DNA of 64,000 bases from Microbacterium lacus (lineage in GTDB: Bacteria > Actinomycetota > Actinomycetes > Actinomycetales > Microbacteriaceae). Location of the stretch: contig NZ_BAAAPK010000002.1 of assembly GCF_039531105.1 (NCBI RefSeq), forward strand, positions 62,001-126,000. The letters are read 5' to 3'. Of the stretch, positions 8,109-16,757 are shown piece after piece. Position numbers and translations under genes: made by a program. Under the pieces are notes generated by a model, which was not told the origin of the DNA, searched no databases, and was given only the letters and a program-made list of their open reading frames with translations. The first letter of the stretch is position 1; each line of letters starts with the position of its first letter.

Positions 8109-9347
8109 TCAGTCCTCGTTCGGGGTGGCCGCGGCGGCCGCTTCGTCCTCGGTCGTCGCCACGAGCTGGCCGCACGCGCCGTCGATCTCCTTGCCGCGGG
8201 TGTCGCGGAGGGTCGTCGGGATGCCGGCATCGTTGAGCCGGCGGACGAACTCGTTCTGCACCGAGACCTCGGACGCCGTCCACACCGACCCGGGAGTCGG
8301 GTTGAGCGGGATCGGGTTCACGTGCACCCAGCCGCGACCGCGCGCGTTGAGCTTGTCCGCGAGGAGGTCGGCCCGCCACGCGTGATCGTTCATGTCTTTG
8401 ATGAGGGCGTACTCGATCGAGACCCGGCGCCCGGTCTTGTCGAAGTACGCCCGTGCGGCATCCAGCGCCTCGTCGACCTTCCAGCGGGAGTTCACCGGGA
8501 TCAGCTCGTCGCGGAGCGTGTCGTCGGGGGCGTGCAGCGACAGCGCGAACGTCACCGGGATGTCCTCGTTCGCGAGCTTCGTGATCGCCGGGACCAGCCC
8601 CACCGTCGAGACGGTGATCCCGCGCGCGCTCATCCCGAGACCGTGCTCCTTGTCTGTCATGACGCGCACGGCCTGCATGACGCGGGCGTAGTTCGCGAGC
8701 GGCTCCCCCATGCCCATGAATACGATGTTGCTGACGCGCTCGGCGCTGTGGTCATCGCGCTTCTTGCCGCCGAGCCCGCCGTCGGCGATCAGGCGGTTGG
8801 CGCGGACGATCTGCTCGATGATCTCGGCCGCCGACATGTTGCGGGTCAGCCCCGCCTGCCCGGTCGCGCAGAACGGGCAGTTCATGCCGCATCCGGCCTG
8901 ACTGGAGACGCACAGCGTGATCCGGCCCGGGTAGCGCATCAGGACCGACTCGACGAGCGCGCCGTCGTGCAGCTTCCACAGGAACTTGATCGTGTCGCCG
9001 CGATCGGTCTCGAGCCTGCGCACTTCGGTGAGCAACGGCGGCAGCATGCCGTGGACGAACTCCTCGCGACCGGATGCCGGCAGGTCGGTCATCGCGGCGG
9101 GGTCGTGCGTCCAGTGCTGGAAGTAGTGCTTCTCGAGCTGCTTCGCGCGGAATCCGGGCAGGCCCAGGTCCTTGACCTTCGCGACCCGCTCCTCCGGGGT
9201 GAGATCGGCCAGGTGCACGGGGGGCTTGCCCCGCTTCGGGCTCGCGAACTGCAGCAGGGGCCTGCCCTCGGCATCCTTCTTCTGCTGCCAGCCCTCGGTG
9301 CGCGGCCGCACCTGTCGCACGGGCGTCGCTTCGGGCCTGGTCGTCAT
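8109..9347 (-). CDS. rlmN: 23S rRNA (adenine-C2)-methyltransferase, radical SAM
   Basis: 412-aa RlmN, which methylates A2503 of 23S rRNA (and, in E. coli, A37 of some tRNAs) by a radical-SAM mechanism with a methyl-cysteine intermediate. The cluster motif CX3CX2C is Cys153, Cys157 and Cys160 within [23 protein letters not shown] and the C-terminal GACGQL cysteine are also present. An N-terminal tail of about 40 charged residues comes before the usual helical accessory domain. The ATG at 9347 is chosen because TACCCT lies 6 nt upstream, and it begins where homology to the family is expected. The divergent LysE gene starts 51 bp away. Confidence 0.96.
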   Translation of the reverse strand: MTTRPEATPVRQVRPRTEGWQQKKDAEGRPLLQFASPKRGKPPVHLADLTPEERVAKVKDLGLPGFRAKQLEKHYFQHWTHDPAAMTDLPASGREEFVHGMLPPLLTEVRRLETDRGDTIKFLWKLHDGALVESVLMRYPGRITLCVSSQAGCGMNCPFCATGQAGLTRNMSAAEIIEQIVRANRLIADGGLGGKKRDDHSAERVSNIVFMGMGEPLANYARVMQAVRVMTDKEHGLGMSARGITVSTVGLVPAITKLANEDIPVTFALSLHAPDDTLRDELIPVNSRWKVDEALDAARAYFDKTGRRVSIEYALIKDMNDHAWRADLLADKLNARGRGWVHVNPIPLNPTPGSVWTASEVSVQNEFVRRLNDAGIPTTLRDTRGKEIDGACGQLVATTEDEAAAAATPNED

Positions 9348-9353
9348 GCTCTC

Positions 9354-9359
9354 AGGGTA
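9354..9359 (-). promoter_or_regulatory. -10 box (TACCCT) of rlmN
   Basis: TACCCT on the minus strand ends 6 nt before the rlmN ATG. It faces the divergent TAGGGT box at 9387-9392, so the two promoters share a space of under 60 bp. Confidence 0.55.
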
Positions 9360-9386
9360 GGCGATGAGCCTGGGCGGGCGCCGGAC

Positions 9387-9392
9387 TAGGGT
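9387..9392 (+). promoter_or_regulatory. -10 box (TAGGGT) of the lysE-like gene
   Basis: TAGGGT lies 6 nt before GTG 9399, with no Shine-Dalgarno site, indicating a leaderless mRNA. Confidence 0.55.
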
Positions 9393-9398
9393 GACCGT

Positions 9399-10037
9399 GT
9401 GGTCCCGGTCGACAATCTCCTCGCGTTCGTCCTCGCGTCGCTCGTGCTGATCGTGATCCCGGGGCCGAGCGTGCTCTTCACGATCGGTCGCGCACTCGCC
9501 CTCGGCCGCATCGGGGGCCTTCTGAGCGTGCTCGGGAACGCGCTCGGGCTCCTGCCGATCATCGGCCTGGTCGCACTCGGGGTCGGCGGGATCGTGGCGC
9601 GCTCGGTCGTGCTGTTCACGATCGTGAAGGTAGCCGGCGCGCTGTACCTGATGTTCCTCGGCATCCAGGCGATCCGCCATCGCGGACGCGCGGCCGAGGC
9701 GGCGCTGTCGGGCGCGCTCCCCCGCTCGCACTGGCGTCAGCTCGGCGAAGGGTTCGTCGTCGGCATCACGAACCCGAAGACGATCGCGTTCTTCGTCGCG
9801 GTGCTGCCGCAGTTCGTCGACCTGGATTCGGGCTCGGTGCCGCTGCAGATGGTCGAGCTCGGGCTCGTCTTCTTCGTGATCGCTCTCATCTCGGACGGAG
9901 TCTGGGCGCTCGCGGCCGCGGGCGCCCGCGCCTGGTTCGGCAAGTCGCCGCGACGCATCTCGGTGCTCTCGGCGACCGGAGGCGGGCTCATGATCGGGCT
10001 CGGCGGGATCCTGCTGCTCTCCGGCAGCAAACACTGA
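9399..10037 (+). CDS. LysE/RhtB family translocator
   Basis: 212-aa inner-membrane exporter with six predicted membrane helices, of the LysE/RhtB family that exports amino acids or related metabolites. Typical features are the first helix followed by [18 protein letters not shown], a second helix with GNALGL, and [16 protein letters not shown] in the second half. The exported compound cannot be deduced. The GTG at 9399 is selected by the upstream -10 box; a GTG 2 nt earlier is out of frame. It ends 21 bp before a set of 33-bp repeats that separate it from the convergent DUF4407 gene. Confidence 0.9.
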   Translation: MVPVDNLLAFVLASLVLIVIPGPSVLFTIGRALALGRIGGLLSVLGNALGLLPIIGLVALGVGGIVARSVVLFTIVKVAGALYLMFLGIQAIRHRGRAAEAALSGALPRSHWRQLGEGFVVGITNPKTIAFFVAVLPQFVDLDSGSVPLQMVELGLVFFVIALISDGVWALAAAGARAWFGKSPRRISVLSATGGGLMIGLGGILLLSGSKH

Positions 10038-10058
10038 GCTCCAGGGGCGGTGCTCCTT

Positions 10059-10209
10059 CGCCGAGAACAGACTCTCCGGCACTCAGCATCCCGCCGAGAA
10101 CAGGCGTTCCGGCGGACAGCGCCCCGCCGAGAACAGGCGTTTCGGCGGACACAGGAGGATCTGAGCGTCGAACCACCTGCCTGCGCCGAAACTCCTGTTC
10201 TGGGCGCTG
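10059..10209 (+). repeat. Three tandem 33-bp palindromic repeats plus an inverted copy
   Basis: Units begin at 10059, 10092 and 10125, exactly 33 bp apart, each opening with CGCCGAGAACAG. Units 2 and 3 can each fold: CGCCGAGAAC pairs with GTTCCGGCG (or GTTTCGGCG) around a 4-nt loop with one bulge. An inverted copy at about 10184-10205 would pair with unit 3. The block lies between two convergent genes and carries no convincing ORF. It may act as a bidirectional terminator or be a mobile palindrome array. Confidence 0.8.
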
Positions 10210-10251
10210 CGGCGGGGCTGAAGGCGCGTCCAGGTGACGCGGCGCGACGGG

Positions 10252-11766
10252 TCAGGTGCGGACGATCGCCGCGCGCTCGCGCCAGGTCGCGGCGGTCACC
10301 CGATCCAGCGCGACCTGCTTCTTCATCGCGTCGGCCCGCTCGTACAGCGACGGATCGCCGTAGCTGGTCAGCACCTTGACCAGCACCGGGAGCAGCTCGA
10401 TCATGAAGAACAGCAGCGCGATGAGCCAGTGCGCCATGGCGAGGGCGGGCTCGCGGGCGGCGAGCCGCTCCATCGCGCTCATCTGCGAGAGCAGGCCCAT
10501 CGCCTCGGCGTTGCCGCCGGCGACCTGCGCGGCTCGGGCGTCGTACGCCGCCAGAGCAGCGTCGTACTGCGCGCGGGCGGCCGGCAGCTGGTCTTCGGCG
10601 AGCTGCTTGTTCTGCTCGGCGGAGGAGGCTGCGGCATCCGTCCCCGCGGCGTTCGCGGCGGTGAGCGCCGCGGTCGCGTCTTGGAGCTGCACGGCGAGCG
10701 CGTCGTATCCGGACTGGGCCTGGGCGAGCTGCGCCTGCGCGGCATCCGAGCTCGCGCCGTCGCCGACGACGCCGGTGCAGCCGGGCACCGTGCCGACGCC
10801 CTCGCCGGTGAGCTCGCACTGGTACAGAGCGCGCGCCTGATCGATCACGGCCTGCTGGTCGGCGAGCTGTTGCGTGAGCTGGTCCACCGTCTGCTGCGCG
10901 GCCACCGTCTCGGCCGACGTCGAGGACGTCCCCTCGACGATGCCGGTCGCGGCCTGGTTCTCCAGTGTCGCGACCCGCGCCGATGCCTCGTCGAGCGCTT
11001 GCTTCTCGGGGCCGTTCGTGACGGCATCCTGATCCGCCTGCGCCTGGACGACGTTCGTCGAGTTGACCTCGCGCGCGATGTCGTTCTGGAACGCCTGGAG
11101 CACGAGCGGCTCCGCGACGACGATGCCGATCAGCGCGGCGAGGAAGATGCGCGGGATCGCGAGCCCGATGAGCTTCCAGATGTTGCGCGTCGAGCGCATC
11201 GTCGAGGTGAGGAACCGGTCGAGGTTGAAGATGATGAGCGCCCACACGAGCGCGAGCGGCACCGCGATCCAGATCGAGATGCGGACACCGGTGATCAGGG
11301 CGAACATCATCGACAGCGCCGAGACGAGCGCGGTCCCGGCGAGCACGAAGAACATCTGCACGAAGCGGGATGTCTCCTCCGGCACCGCCTCGAGCACGTC
11401 CGCGTCGGCGCCGCCGTGCACGGCGAGCTGCGTCGCGAGAGGCAGGCGACGACGGATGCGGCGGCCCGAGCGCGCGGACCGGGTCGGGGCGACCGCCGGC
11501 TCGGCTGCCGGTTCAGGATCGGGTTCGGGCTCGGCCGCCGGTTCGGGCTCGGCCGCCGGTTCGACAGCGGCGGCGGGCGCGGGCTCAGCGGCCGGCTCGG
11601 ACTCCGGGCCGTGCTCGGGATCGGCATCCGGCTGCGCCTCGACCGACTCGTCGGCGCGCTCGGTGAGCACGTCGCTGAGGTACTGGGGCTCGTCCTGGTC
11701 CGCGACGTCGAACTCGATACGGCCGTCGGAGCCCATGCGGCCGGGCCGGTGAACGGAGAAAGACAT
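10252..11766 (-). CDS. DUF4407 domain-containing membrane protein
   Basis: 504 aa. Residues about 30-85 form an acidic, low-complexity tail with repeated EPAAEPEP-type units. Basic RRIRRRLP follows, then three hydrophobic segments (about residues 125-220), a long Ala/Gln-rich coiled coil (about 230-420), and a last hydrophobic segment near 445. This matches DUF4407, whose function is not known to me. GGAGGG directly abuts the ATG at 11766, which is unusually tight, so a TTG 10 codons upstream (11796) is an alternative start. The coil presumably lies on one membrane face as a scaffold or sensor. Confidence 0.82.
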   Translation of the reverse strand: MSFSVHRPGRMGSDGRIEFDVADQDEPQYLSDVLTERADESVEAQPDADPEHGPESEPAAEPAPAAAVEPAAEPEPAAEPEPDPEPAAEPAVAPTRSARSGRRIRRRLPLATQLAVHGGADADVLEAVPEETSRFVQMFFVLAGTALVSALSMMFALITGVRISIWIAVPLALVWALIIFNLDRFLTSTMRSTRNIWKLIGLAIPRIFLAALIGIVVAEPLVLQAFQNDIAREVNSTNVVQAQADQDAVTNGPEKQALDEASARVATLENQAATGIVEGTSSTSAETVAAQQTVDQLTQQLADQQAVIDQARALYQCELTGEGVGTVPGCTGVVGDGASSDAAQAQLAQAQSGYDALAVQLQDATAALTAANAAGTDAAASSAEQNKQLAEDQLPAARAQYDAALAAYDARAAQVAGGNAEAMGLLSQMSAMERLAAREPALAMAHWLIALLFFMIELLPVLVKVLTSYGDPSLYERADAMKKQVALDRVTAATWRERAAIVRT

Positions 11767-11832
11767 CCCTCCAGTCAAGCCGACACGCCTGGACAACTGC
11801 CCAGCGCCGCCTCAGCGCCTCCCTCGCACCCG

Positions 11833-11900
11833 TGAGACGACATCTGCACGTCGAGACTGTGGGGAAACCCCATGGTCTCGTCGCGCAGATGTCGTTTCAG
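11833..11900. repeat. 68-nt palindromic element, copy 1 (family shared with 43495-43562)
   Basis: Near-perfect inverted repeat. The left arm holds CATCTGCACGTCGAGAC and the right arm GTCTCGTCGCGCAGATG, around a GTGGGG/CCCCAT centre. It has the same length as the element at 43495-43562 and differs at about 10 of 68 positions. It lies 27 nt beyond the stop of the SDR operon and upstream of the DUF4407 start. No ORF is evident. Confidence 0.85.
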
Positions 11901-11927
11901 CGAAAAGCGAGAAGAGCGCCGCCGGCG

Positions 11928-12758
11928 TCAGAGGAAGATGTCGGGGAACAGACGGTCGTCGGGGGTGCCGGGGACGGCGGCGTAGCGCGAGAAGTCGGTC
12001 ACTCCGGCATCCGTCAGCACGTCTTCGACGATGAGGGTCTGACCCGTGTACGAGCGGGCGGGGCGGGTGAGCACCTCGTAGGCGGCGTCGGCGTAGATCT
12101 CGGGGGTCCGGCTCGCGGCCATCACCCGGTCGCCACCGAGCAGGTTCTGCACCGCTGCGGTCGCGATCGTCGTGCGCGGCCACAGCGTGTTCGCGGCGAT
12201 CCCGTCCTTCGCGAACTCCGCGGCGAACCCGAGCGTCACCATCGTCATGCCGTACTTGGCGAGGGTGTAGCCGGTGTGCGCGCCGAGCCACTTCGGGTCG
12301 AGGTTCAGCGGCGGCGAAAGCGACAGGATGTGCGGGTTCTCGGCATCCTTCAGGATCGGCACCGCCGCCTGCGACAGCATGAACGTGCCGCGGACGTTGA
12401 CGTCCTGCATGAGGTCGTACTTCTTCGCGGCCAGCTGCAGCGAGGGCGACAGGTCGATCACCGAGGCGTTGTTCACGACGATGTCGATGCCGCCGAACTC
12501 GCCCTGGGTCTTCATGACCGCCGCGGTGATGTCGTCGTCGCTGCGGACGTCGCCCACGATCGGGAGGGCGTTGCCGCCCGCCGCGCGGATCTGCTCGGCC
12601 GCGGAGTGCACGGTGCCTTCGAGCTTCGGGTGGGGCGAGTCGGTCTTGGCGAGCAGCGCGATGTTGGCGCCGTCGGCCGCGGCACGCAGCGCGATCGCGA
12701 GGCCGATGCCGCGGCTGCCACCGGACATCAGGATGGTCTTGCCGGCCAGAGTGCTCAT
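11928..12758 (-). CDS. Short-chain dehydrogenase/reductase, HSDL2-like
   Basis: 276-aa Rossmann-fold NAD(P)-dependent oxidoreductase. The cofactor loop is MSGGSRGIGLAIA near residue 12, NNAS lies near residue 98, and the catalytic pair is YTLAKYG near residue 165. The N-terminal pattern and the replacement of the usual glycine-rich follow-up with LLAKTDSPHPKLEG are typical of the HSDL2/ScaD-like SDR group linked to fatty-acid metabolism. It is the third gene of an operon with a 4-bp overlap to the enoyl-CoA hydratase gene, so a role in acyl-CoA oxidation is plausible but inferred. Confidence 0.9.
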   Translation of the reverse strand: MSTLAGKTILMSGGSRGIGLAIALRAAADGANIALLAKTDSPHPKLEGTVHSAAEQIRAAGGNALPIVGDVRSDDDITAAVMKTQGEFGGIDIVVNNASVIDLSPSLQLAAKKYDLMQDVNVRGTFMLSQAAVPILKDAENPHILSLSPPLNLDPKWLGAHTGYTLAKYGMTMVTLGFAAEFAKDGIAANTLWPRTTIATAAVQNLLGGDRVMAASRTPEIYADAAYEVLTRPARSYTGQTLIVEDVLTDAGVTDFSRYAAVPGTPDDRLFPDIFL

Positions 12759-13546
12759 GCGTTCTCCTTCGGTGCGGACTGCTTGCGGGATGCCGCGGCG
12801 AAGGCGGCGATGCGCAGCTTCGACTCCTCGGTGTCGAAGCGGGCGCCGATGCTCGCGGCCTCGTCGGCCAGGTTCTCCTCGAAGCTGCGGTGCGCGCCGA
12901 CGCGCACCAGGCGCTTGGCCTGCCCGAACGCCGCCGTTGCGTTGTCGAGCCAGAAGCGCGCGACCGCTTCGGCGCGCGCGGCGAGCTCGCCCGGTGCGAC
13001 GACCTCGGCGACCAAGCCCCAGTCGAGCGCGGTCTCGGCGTCGATCGTCCGGTCCTGCAGGAGGAGGGCGAGGGCACGGCGCTGACCGATCGCGGCCGGG
13101 AGCAGTGTCGAGACGCCGAGGTCGGGGGTCAGCCCGATGTTCGCGTACTTGCTGACGAACTTCGCCGACTCCGACGCGACGATGTAGTCGGCGCTCAGCA
13201 TGAGCCCGAGCCCACCGCCCGCGACCGCGCCCTGCACGGCCGCGACGATCGGCTTGTCCGAGAGCACCCAGGCACGGATCCCCTCGTGGATCACGTGCGC
13301 CATCGCGGTGACATCGTCGCCGCCCGCGGGTGCGCCGGCCATCGCGACGACATCGCCGCCCGCGCAGAATGCCGGGCCGGCGGCATCCAGGATCACGGCG
13401 CCCACCGATGCGTCGCCGGTCACCTCATGCGCGATGTCGCGCCAGAGGGTGCCCATCTCGAAATCCATCGCGTTGAGGGATGCCGGACGGTTGAAGGTCA
13501 CGCGGGCCAGCGGGCCCTCGCGCGTGACGAGGATCGAGTCGCTCAT
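12755..13546 (-). CDS. Enoyl-CoA hydratase/isomerase family protein
   Basis: 263-aa crotonase-fold protein that would hydrate or isomerise acyl-CoA thioesters. The oxyanion-hole segment AGPAFCAGGDVVAMAG is near residue 62 and the second one, VQGAVAGGGLGLMLSADY, near residue 106. The glutamates used by classical hydratases are not obvious (SADYIV, NIGLTPDLG), so isomerase or another crotonase activity is possible. ATG 13546 follows CAGGAGACTCC. The gene lies 19 bp after one SDR gene and overlaps another by 4 bp. Confidence 0.92.
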   Translation of the reverse strand: MSDSILVTREGPLARVTFNRPASLNAMDFEMGTLWRDIAHEVTGDASVGAVILDAAGPAFCAGGDVVAMAGAPAGGDDVTAMAHVIHEGIRAWVLSDKPIVAAVQGAVAGGGLGLMLSADYIVASESAKFVSKYANIGLTPDLGVSTLLPAAIGQRRALALLLQDRTIDAETALDWGLVAEVVAPGELAARAEAVARFWLDNATAAFGQAKRLVRVGAHRSFEENLADEAASIGARFDTEESKLRIAAFAAASRKQSAPKENA

Positions 13547-13565
13547 GGAGTCTCCTGGGTGGGGG

Positions 13566-14330
13566 TCAGCGCGGCGCCATGCGGATCGCACCGTCGAGTC
13601 GGATGGTCTCGCCGTTCAGGTAGCCGTTGCGCACGGCTTCCATCACGAGCGACGCGTATTCGTCGGGACGGCCGAGCCGCGCCGGGTAGGGCACCTGCTC
13701 GCCGAGGGAGTCCTGCGCCGCCTGCGGGAGCCCGGCGAGCATCGGGGTCTCCATGATCCCGGGGGCGATCGTGAGGACGCGGATGCCGTACCGGGCGAGC
13801 TCGCGCGCGATCGGCAGCGTCATCGCGTGCACGCCGCCCTTGCTCGCCGAGTACGCCGGCTGGCCGATCTGCCCGTCGAACGCCGCGACGCTCGCCGTGT
13901 TGACGACGAGTCCGCGGTCGCCGCTGTCGGCATCGGGGTCGGTGCGGGCCATGACGGCGGAGGCCTGCGAGATCACGTTGTACGTGCCGATCAGGTTGAC
14001 GCGCACGATGCGCTCGAACCCGTCGAGAGGCGAGGGGTTGCCGTCGCGGTCGAGCACCTTGGCGGGCGGGGCGATCCCGGCGCAGTTCACGACGACCCGC
14101 AGGGGGCCGGATGCCGCCGCCTGGCGCACCGCGTCGGCGACCTGTTCGGGGCTCGTGACGTCGGCGGGCGCGAACGTGCCGCCCAGTTCGGCCGCGACAT
14201 CGGCTCCGGATGAGGAGGGCAGGTCGATGATCGTGACGTGGGCGCCCGCGGCGGCGAGCCGGCGGGCGGTCGCGAGTCCCAGGCCGCTGGCGCCGCCGGT
14301 GACGAGCGCGGAAGCTCCGCTGATGTCCAT
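13566..14330 (-). CDS. Short-chain dehydrogenase, 3-hydroxyacyl-CoA dehydrogenase type 2-like
   Basis: 254-aa SDR. TGGASGLGLATARRL near residue 11 binds NAD, NCAG follows, and the active site is YSASKGG near residue 153, with Ser in NTASVAAFDG. Sequence style matches the HSD17B10/FadB2-type enzymes that oxidise 3-hydroxyacyl-CoA. It is the first gene of the operon with the crotonase and HSDL2-like genes, which together could carry out steps of beta-oxidation or branched-chain degradation. GAAGGAGAGC precedes the ATG, and TAAGCT at 14362-14367 is a likely -10 box giving a short leader. Confidence 0.92.
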   Translation of the reverse strand: MDISGASALVTGGASGLGLATARRLAAAGAHVTIIDLPSSSGADVAAELGGTFAPADVTSPEQVADAVRQAAASGPLRVVVNCAGIAPPAKVLDRDGNPSPLDGFERIVRVNLIGTYNVISQASAVMARTDPDADSGDRGLVVNTASVAAFDGQIGQPAYSASKGGVHAMTLPIARELARYGIRVLTIAPGIMETPMLAGLPQAAQDSLGEQVPYPARLGRPDEYASLVMEAVRNGYLNGETIRLDGAIRMAPR

Positions 14331-14361
14331 GTGCTCTCCTTCGAACGTGCGACTGCATCCC

Positions 14362-14367
14362 AGCTTA
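14362..14367 (-). promoter_or_regulatory. -10 box (TAAGCT) of the acyl-CoA/SDR operon
   Basis: TAAGCT on the minus strand lies about 31 nt before ATG 14330. The intervening leader carries AAGGAG, so this operon appears conventionally leadered. Confidence 0.4.
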
Positions 14368-14452
14368 GATGGGACTCAGTTCCACCGTGAACCCGGCCGC
14401 GTCCGGCACCGGCGTCGCGGCATCCGTCGCCCAGGGTACGCCCGCTCCCGCA

Positions 14453-14525
14453 CCGCGAAACTGCATCTGCACGCCGAGACGCAGGCGAATCCCCTAGGTT
14501 TCGGCGCTCCCGTGCAGTCTCGCGG
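14453..14525. repeat. Palindromic element related to the 68-nt family
   Basis: Inverted repeat of about 73 nt. The left arm CCGCGAAACTGCATCTGCA and the right arm ending GTGCAGTCTCGCGG pair with a few mismatches, and inner CGCCGAGAC faces GTTTCGGCG. The left arm resembles GAAACGACATCTGCACGTC of the 68-nt elements. It begins 11 nt past the ykoC stop, the 3' end of the thiamine-transporter operon. Confidence 0.75.
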
Positions 14526-14536
14526 CCACGACGGGA

Positions 14537-15298
14537 TCACCCCGGGCCGAGGATGAAGTTCCACGAGCCGGAGACCACCGCGGCGGACAGGGCCGCGGCG
14601 GCGATCGCGGCGCCGACGGCCATCAGGCCCCACTCTGCGGCGCCGAACGTCGACGGCCGCGCCCACGTCCGTGCGCCCGGCGCACCGAAGCCCCGCGCCT
14701 CCATCGCCGTCGCGAGCTTCGACCCCCGCCGGATCGACAGCACGAGCAGCGCGAAGGCCATCCCGAGGAACCGGCGCAGCCGCCCGCGGTCGGCGACGCC
14801 GCGCGCCCGGCGGGCGAGCTCGAGCGCTCGCCAGTCATCCAGGAACAGCCCCACCATGCGGAGCCCCGCGAGGCCGCCGAGCACGAACCGCGCCGGCAGC
14901 TTCAGGATCTGCGAGAGCCCGTCGGCCAGATCCGTCGGGTCGACCGTGGCGAACAGCACGACCGACGGCAGGGCGATCGCCAGCACGCGCAGCGTCGTGG
15001 CGAGTGCGAGCTCGAGCGACCCGTCGCTCACCCGCACGGCGAGCCACTCGACGTACACCTGTCCGGACGTGCGGCCGTAGAGCGCGATCGTGAGGCCGGT
15101 GAGCGGAGCGAGGACCCAGACGAGCCAGGTGCGGCGCCAGAACTCGCGCCAGCCGAGACCGGCGAACGGCATGAGCAGCAGCTCGAGCGCGAGCGCGACC
15201 GCCGCCGAGACGACATCGAGCGTCAGCACGAGCGGGACCGTGATGAGCACGGCCGCCCCGAGCTTGGCGACGGGGTTGATCCGCGCGACGCCGCGCAT
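14537..15298 (-). CDS. ykoC: ECF transporter transmembrane component EcfT (YkoC-like)
   Basis: 253-aa integral membrane T component that couples ATPase motion to the substrate-binding S component. It has five or so hydrophobic segments. The two short Ala-Arg-type coupling motifs expected in EcfT are visible as LELARRARGV and TAMEARGFG. ATG 15298 overlaps the stop of the ATPase gene (ATGA); a GTG two codons upstream is possible. Third gene of the TPP-riboswitch-controlled operon, so part of a thiamine or hydroxymethylpyrimidine importer. Confidence 0.92.
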   Translation of the reverse strand: MRGVARINPVAKLGAAVLITVPLVLTLDVVSAAVALALELLLMPFAGLGWREFWRRTWLVWVLAPLTGLTIALYGRTSGQVYVEWLAVRVSDGSLELALATTLRVLAIALPSVVLFATVDPTDLADGLSQILKLPARFVLGGLAGLRMVGLFLDDWRALELARRARGVADRGRLRRFLGMAFALLVLSIRRGSKLATAMEARGFGAPGARTWARPSTFGAAEWGLMAVGAAIAAAALSAAVVSGSWNFILGPG

Positions 15299-16752
15299 CA
15301 GGACACCCCCAGCGCGAACCGCTCGGCGTGGAGGGCCGCAGCGACATCGAGGTCGTGCGTCACCGCGACGACCGCAGAGCCGGCGTCCCGCAGCTCTGCA
15401 AGGAGAGCGACGAGTTCGCCCCACGTGCGGGCGTCCTGACCGAACGTCGGTTCGTCCAGGACCAGCATCCGGGGTCTCGTCGCGAGCATCGCCGCCACGG
15501 TCAGTCGCCGCTTCTCGCCCCCGGAGAGCGTGAACGGGTTCGCGTCGGCGAGATGCGCGAGCCGCAGCCGGGACAGCAGCTCGTCCACGCGGGCGGCGGT
15601 CTCCGTCGCGGGCAGCCCGAGGGCTGCGGGACCGACCGCGAGCTCCTCCCGGACGCTGCGCGCGAGCAGCTGATGCTCCGGGTCCTGGAATACCGTGCCG
15701 ATCCGGGTGAGGAGGTCCCGCGAGCGCCAGCGGATCGGCTGCGCTCCGACGCCTCCGGCCAGCGCAGGGGTCGCCTCGAGGACACCGGATGCCGGGGGCA
15801 GGAGCCCCGCGAGGGTCAGCCCGAGTGTCGACTTGCCGGCGCCGTTCGGCCCCGTGATCGCGAGCGCCGACCCGGCCCGTACGTCCAGCTCGATGCCCGC
15901 GGCGACCGGCTGAGCACGGACCCGCTCCACGGCGAGACCTCGTGCTCGCACGAGGATCTCGGCGGGAGCATGCGCCGGCGGCGACGGCAGAGCGGGCGGG
16001 ATGCCGGGCACCCAGACCCCGTGCGCGGCGAGCTCCGTCCCCCGGGCCCCGAGAACCGCATCGGGCGAGCCGTCCGCCACCACCCCACCTTCGCCGAGCA
16101 CGATCACCCGATCCACGAGGGGGAGCCAGACCTCGACGCGATGCTCGACCACGACGAGCGTCGTCTCCCCGGCGCCCACCAGTGCGGCGACCGCCGCGCG
16201 CACCTCCGCGACGCCCCCCGGGTCGAGGTTCGCGGTCGGCTCGTCCAGCAGAACGAGTCCGGGCCGCATCGCGATCACCCCGGCCAGCGCGAGCCGCTGC
16301 TTCTGCCCGCCGGAGAGCGCGCTCGTCGAACGGTCCAGGGCGACGTCCAGCCCGACCCGGTCGAGGGCATCGCGCACGCGCGGCCAGATCTCCGCGCGCG
16401 GGACGCCGAGGTTCTCGCAGCCGAACGCGACGTCGTCGCCGACCCGGGCGAGGATCACCTGCGCGTCGGGGTCCTGCAGCACGAGCCCGGCGCGCCCGCG
16501 GGAGGCCGCGGGCGGCATCCCGTCGATCGTCAGCTCGCCCGCCCGATCGCCCTCTTCATCGCCGCCGAGGACGCCGGCCAGGCCTTTCAGGAACGTCGAC
16601 TTGCCCGATCCCGATGCGCCCAGGAGCAGCACGCGCTCCCCCGGCTCGATGCGCAGGCTGACGTCGCGCAGCGCCCAGGCGGAGCGTCCCGCGTGGCGCC
16701 AGCCCCATCCGCTCGCGGTGACGGCGGCCGGGCCCGGTGCGGCGGCAGGCAC
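15298..16752 (-). CDS. ykoD: Duplicated ECF transporter ATPase (YkoD-like)
   Basis: 484-aa protein carrying two ABC ATPase domains in one chain. Domain 1 (residues about 15-245) has GASGSGKST, LSGGQKQR and LVLLDEPT. Domain 2 (about 275-484) has GPNGAGKST, LSGGEKRR and MLVLDEPT. It energises the ECF complex with YkoE and YkoC. The GTG at 16752 lies only 5 nt after the ykoE stop, and no better start exists upstream because that sequence is the end of ykoE. The 3' end overlaps ykoC by one base and its start by 4 nt in total. Confidence 0.93.
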   Translation of the reverse strand: MPAAAPGPAAVTASGWGWRHAGRSAWALRDVSLRIEPGERVLLLGASGSGKSTFLKGLAGVLGGDEEGDRAGELTIDGMPPAASRGRAGLVLQDPDAQVILARVGDDVAFGCENLGVPRAEIWPRVRDALDRVGLDVALDRSTSALSGGQKQRLALAGVIAMRPGLVLLDEPTANLDPGGVAEVRAAVAALVGAGETTLVVVEHRVEVWLPLVDRVIVLGEGGVVADGSPDAVLGARGTELAAHGVWVPGIPPALPSPPAHAPAEILVRARGLAVERVRAQPVAAGIELDVRAGSALAITGPNGAGKSTLGLTLAGLLPPASGVLEATPALAGGVGAQPIRWRSRDLLTRIGTVFQDPEHQLLARSVREELAVGPAALGLPATETAARVDELLSRLRLAHLADANPFTLSGGEKRRLTVAAMLATRPRMLVLDEPTFGQDARTWGELVALLAELRDAGSAVVAVTHDLDVAAALHAERFALGVS

Positions 16753-16757
16753 CGCGC

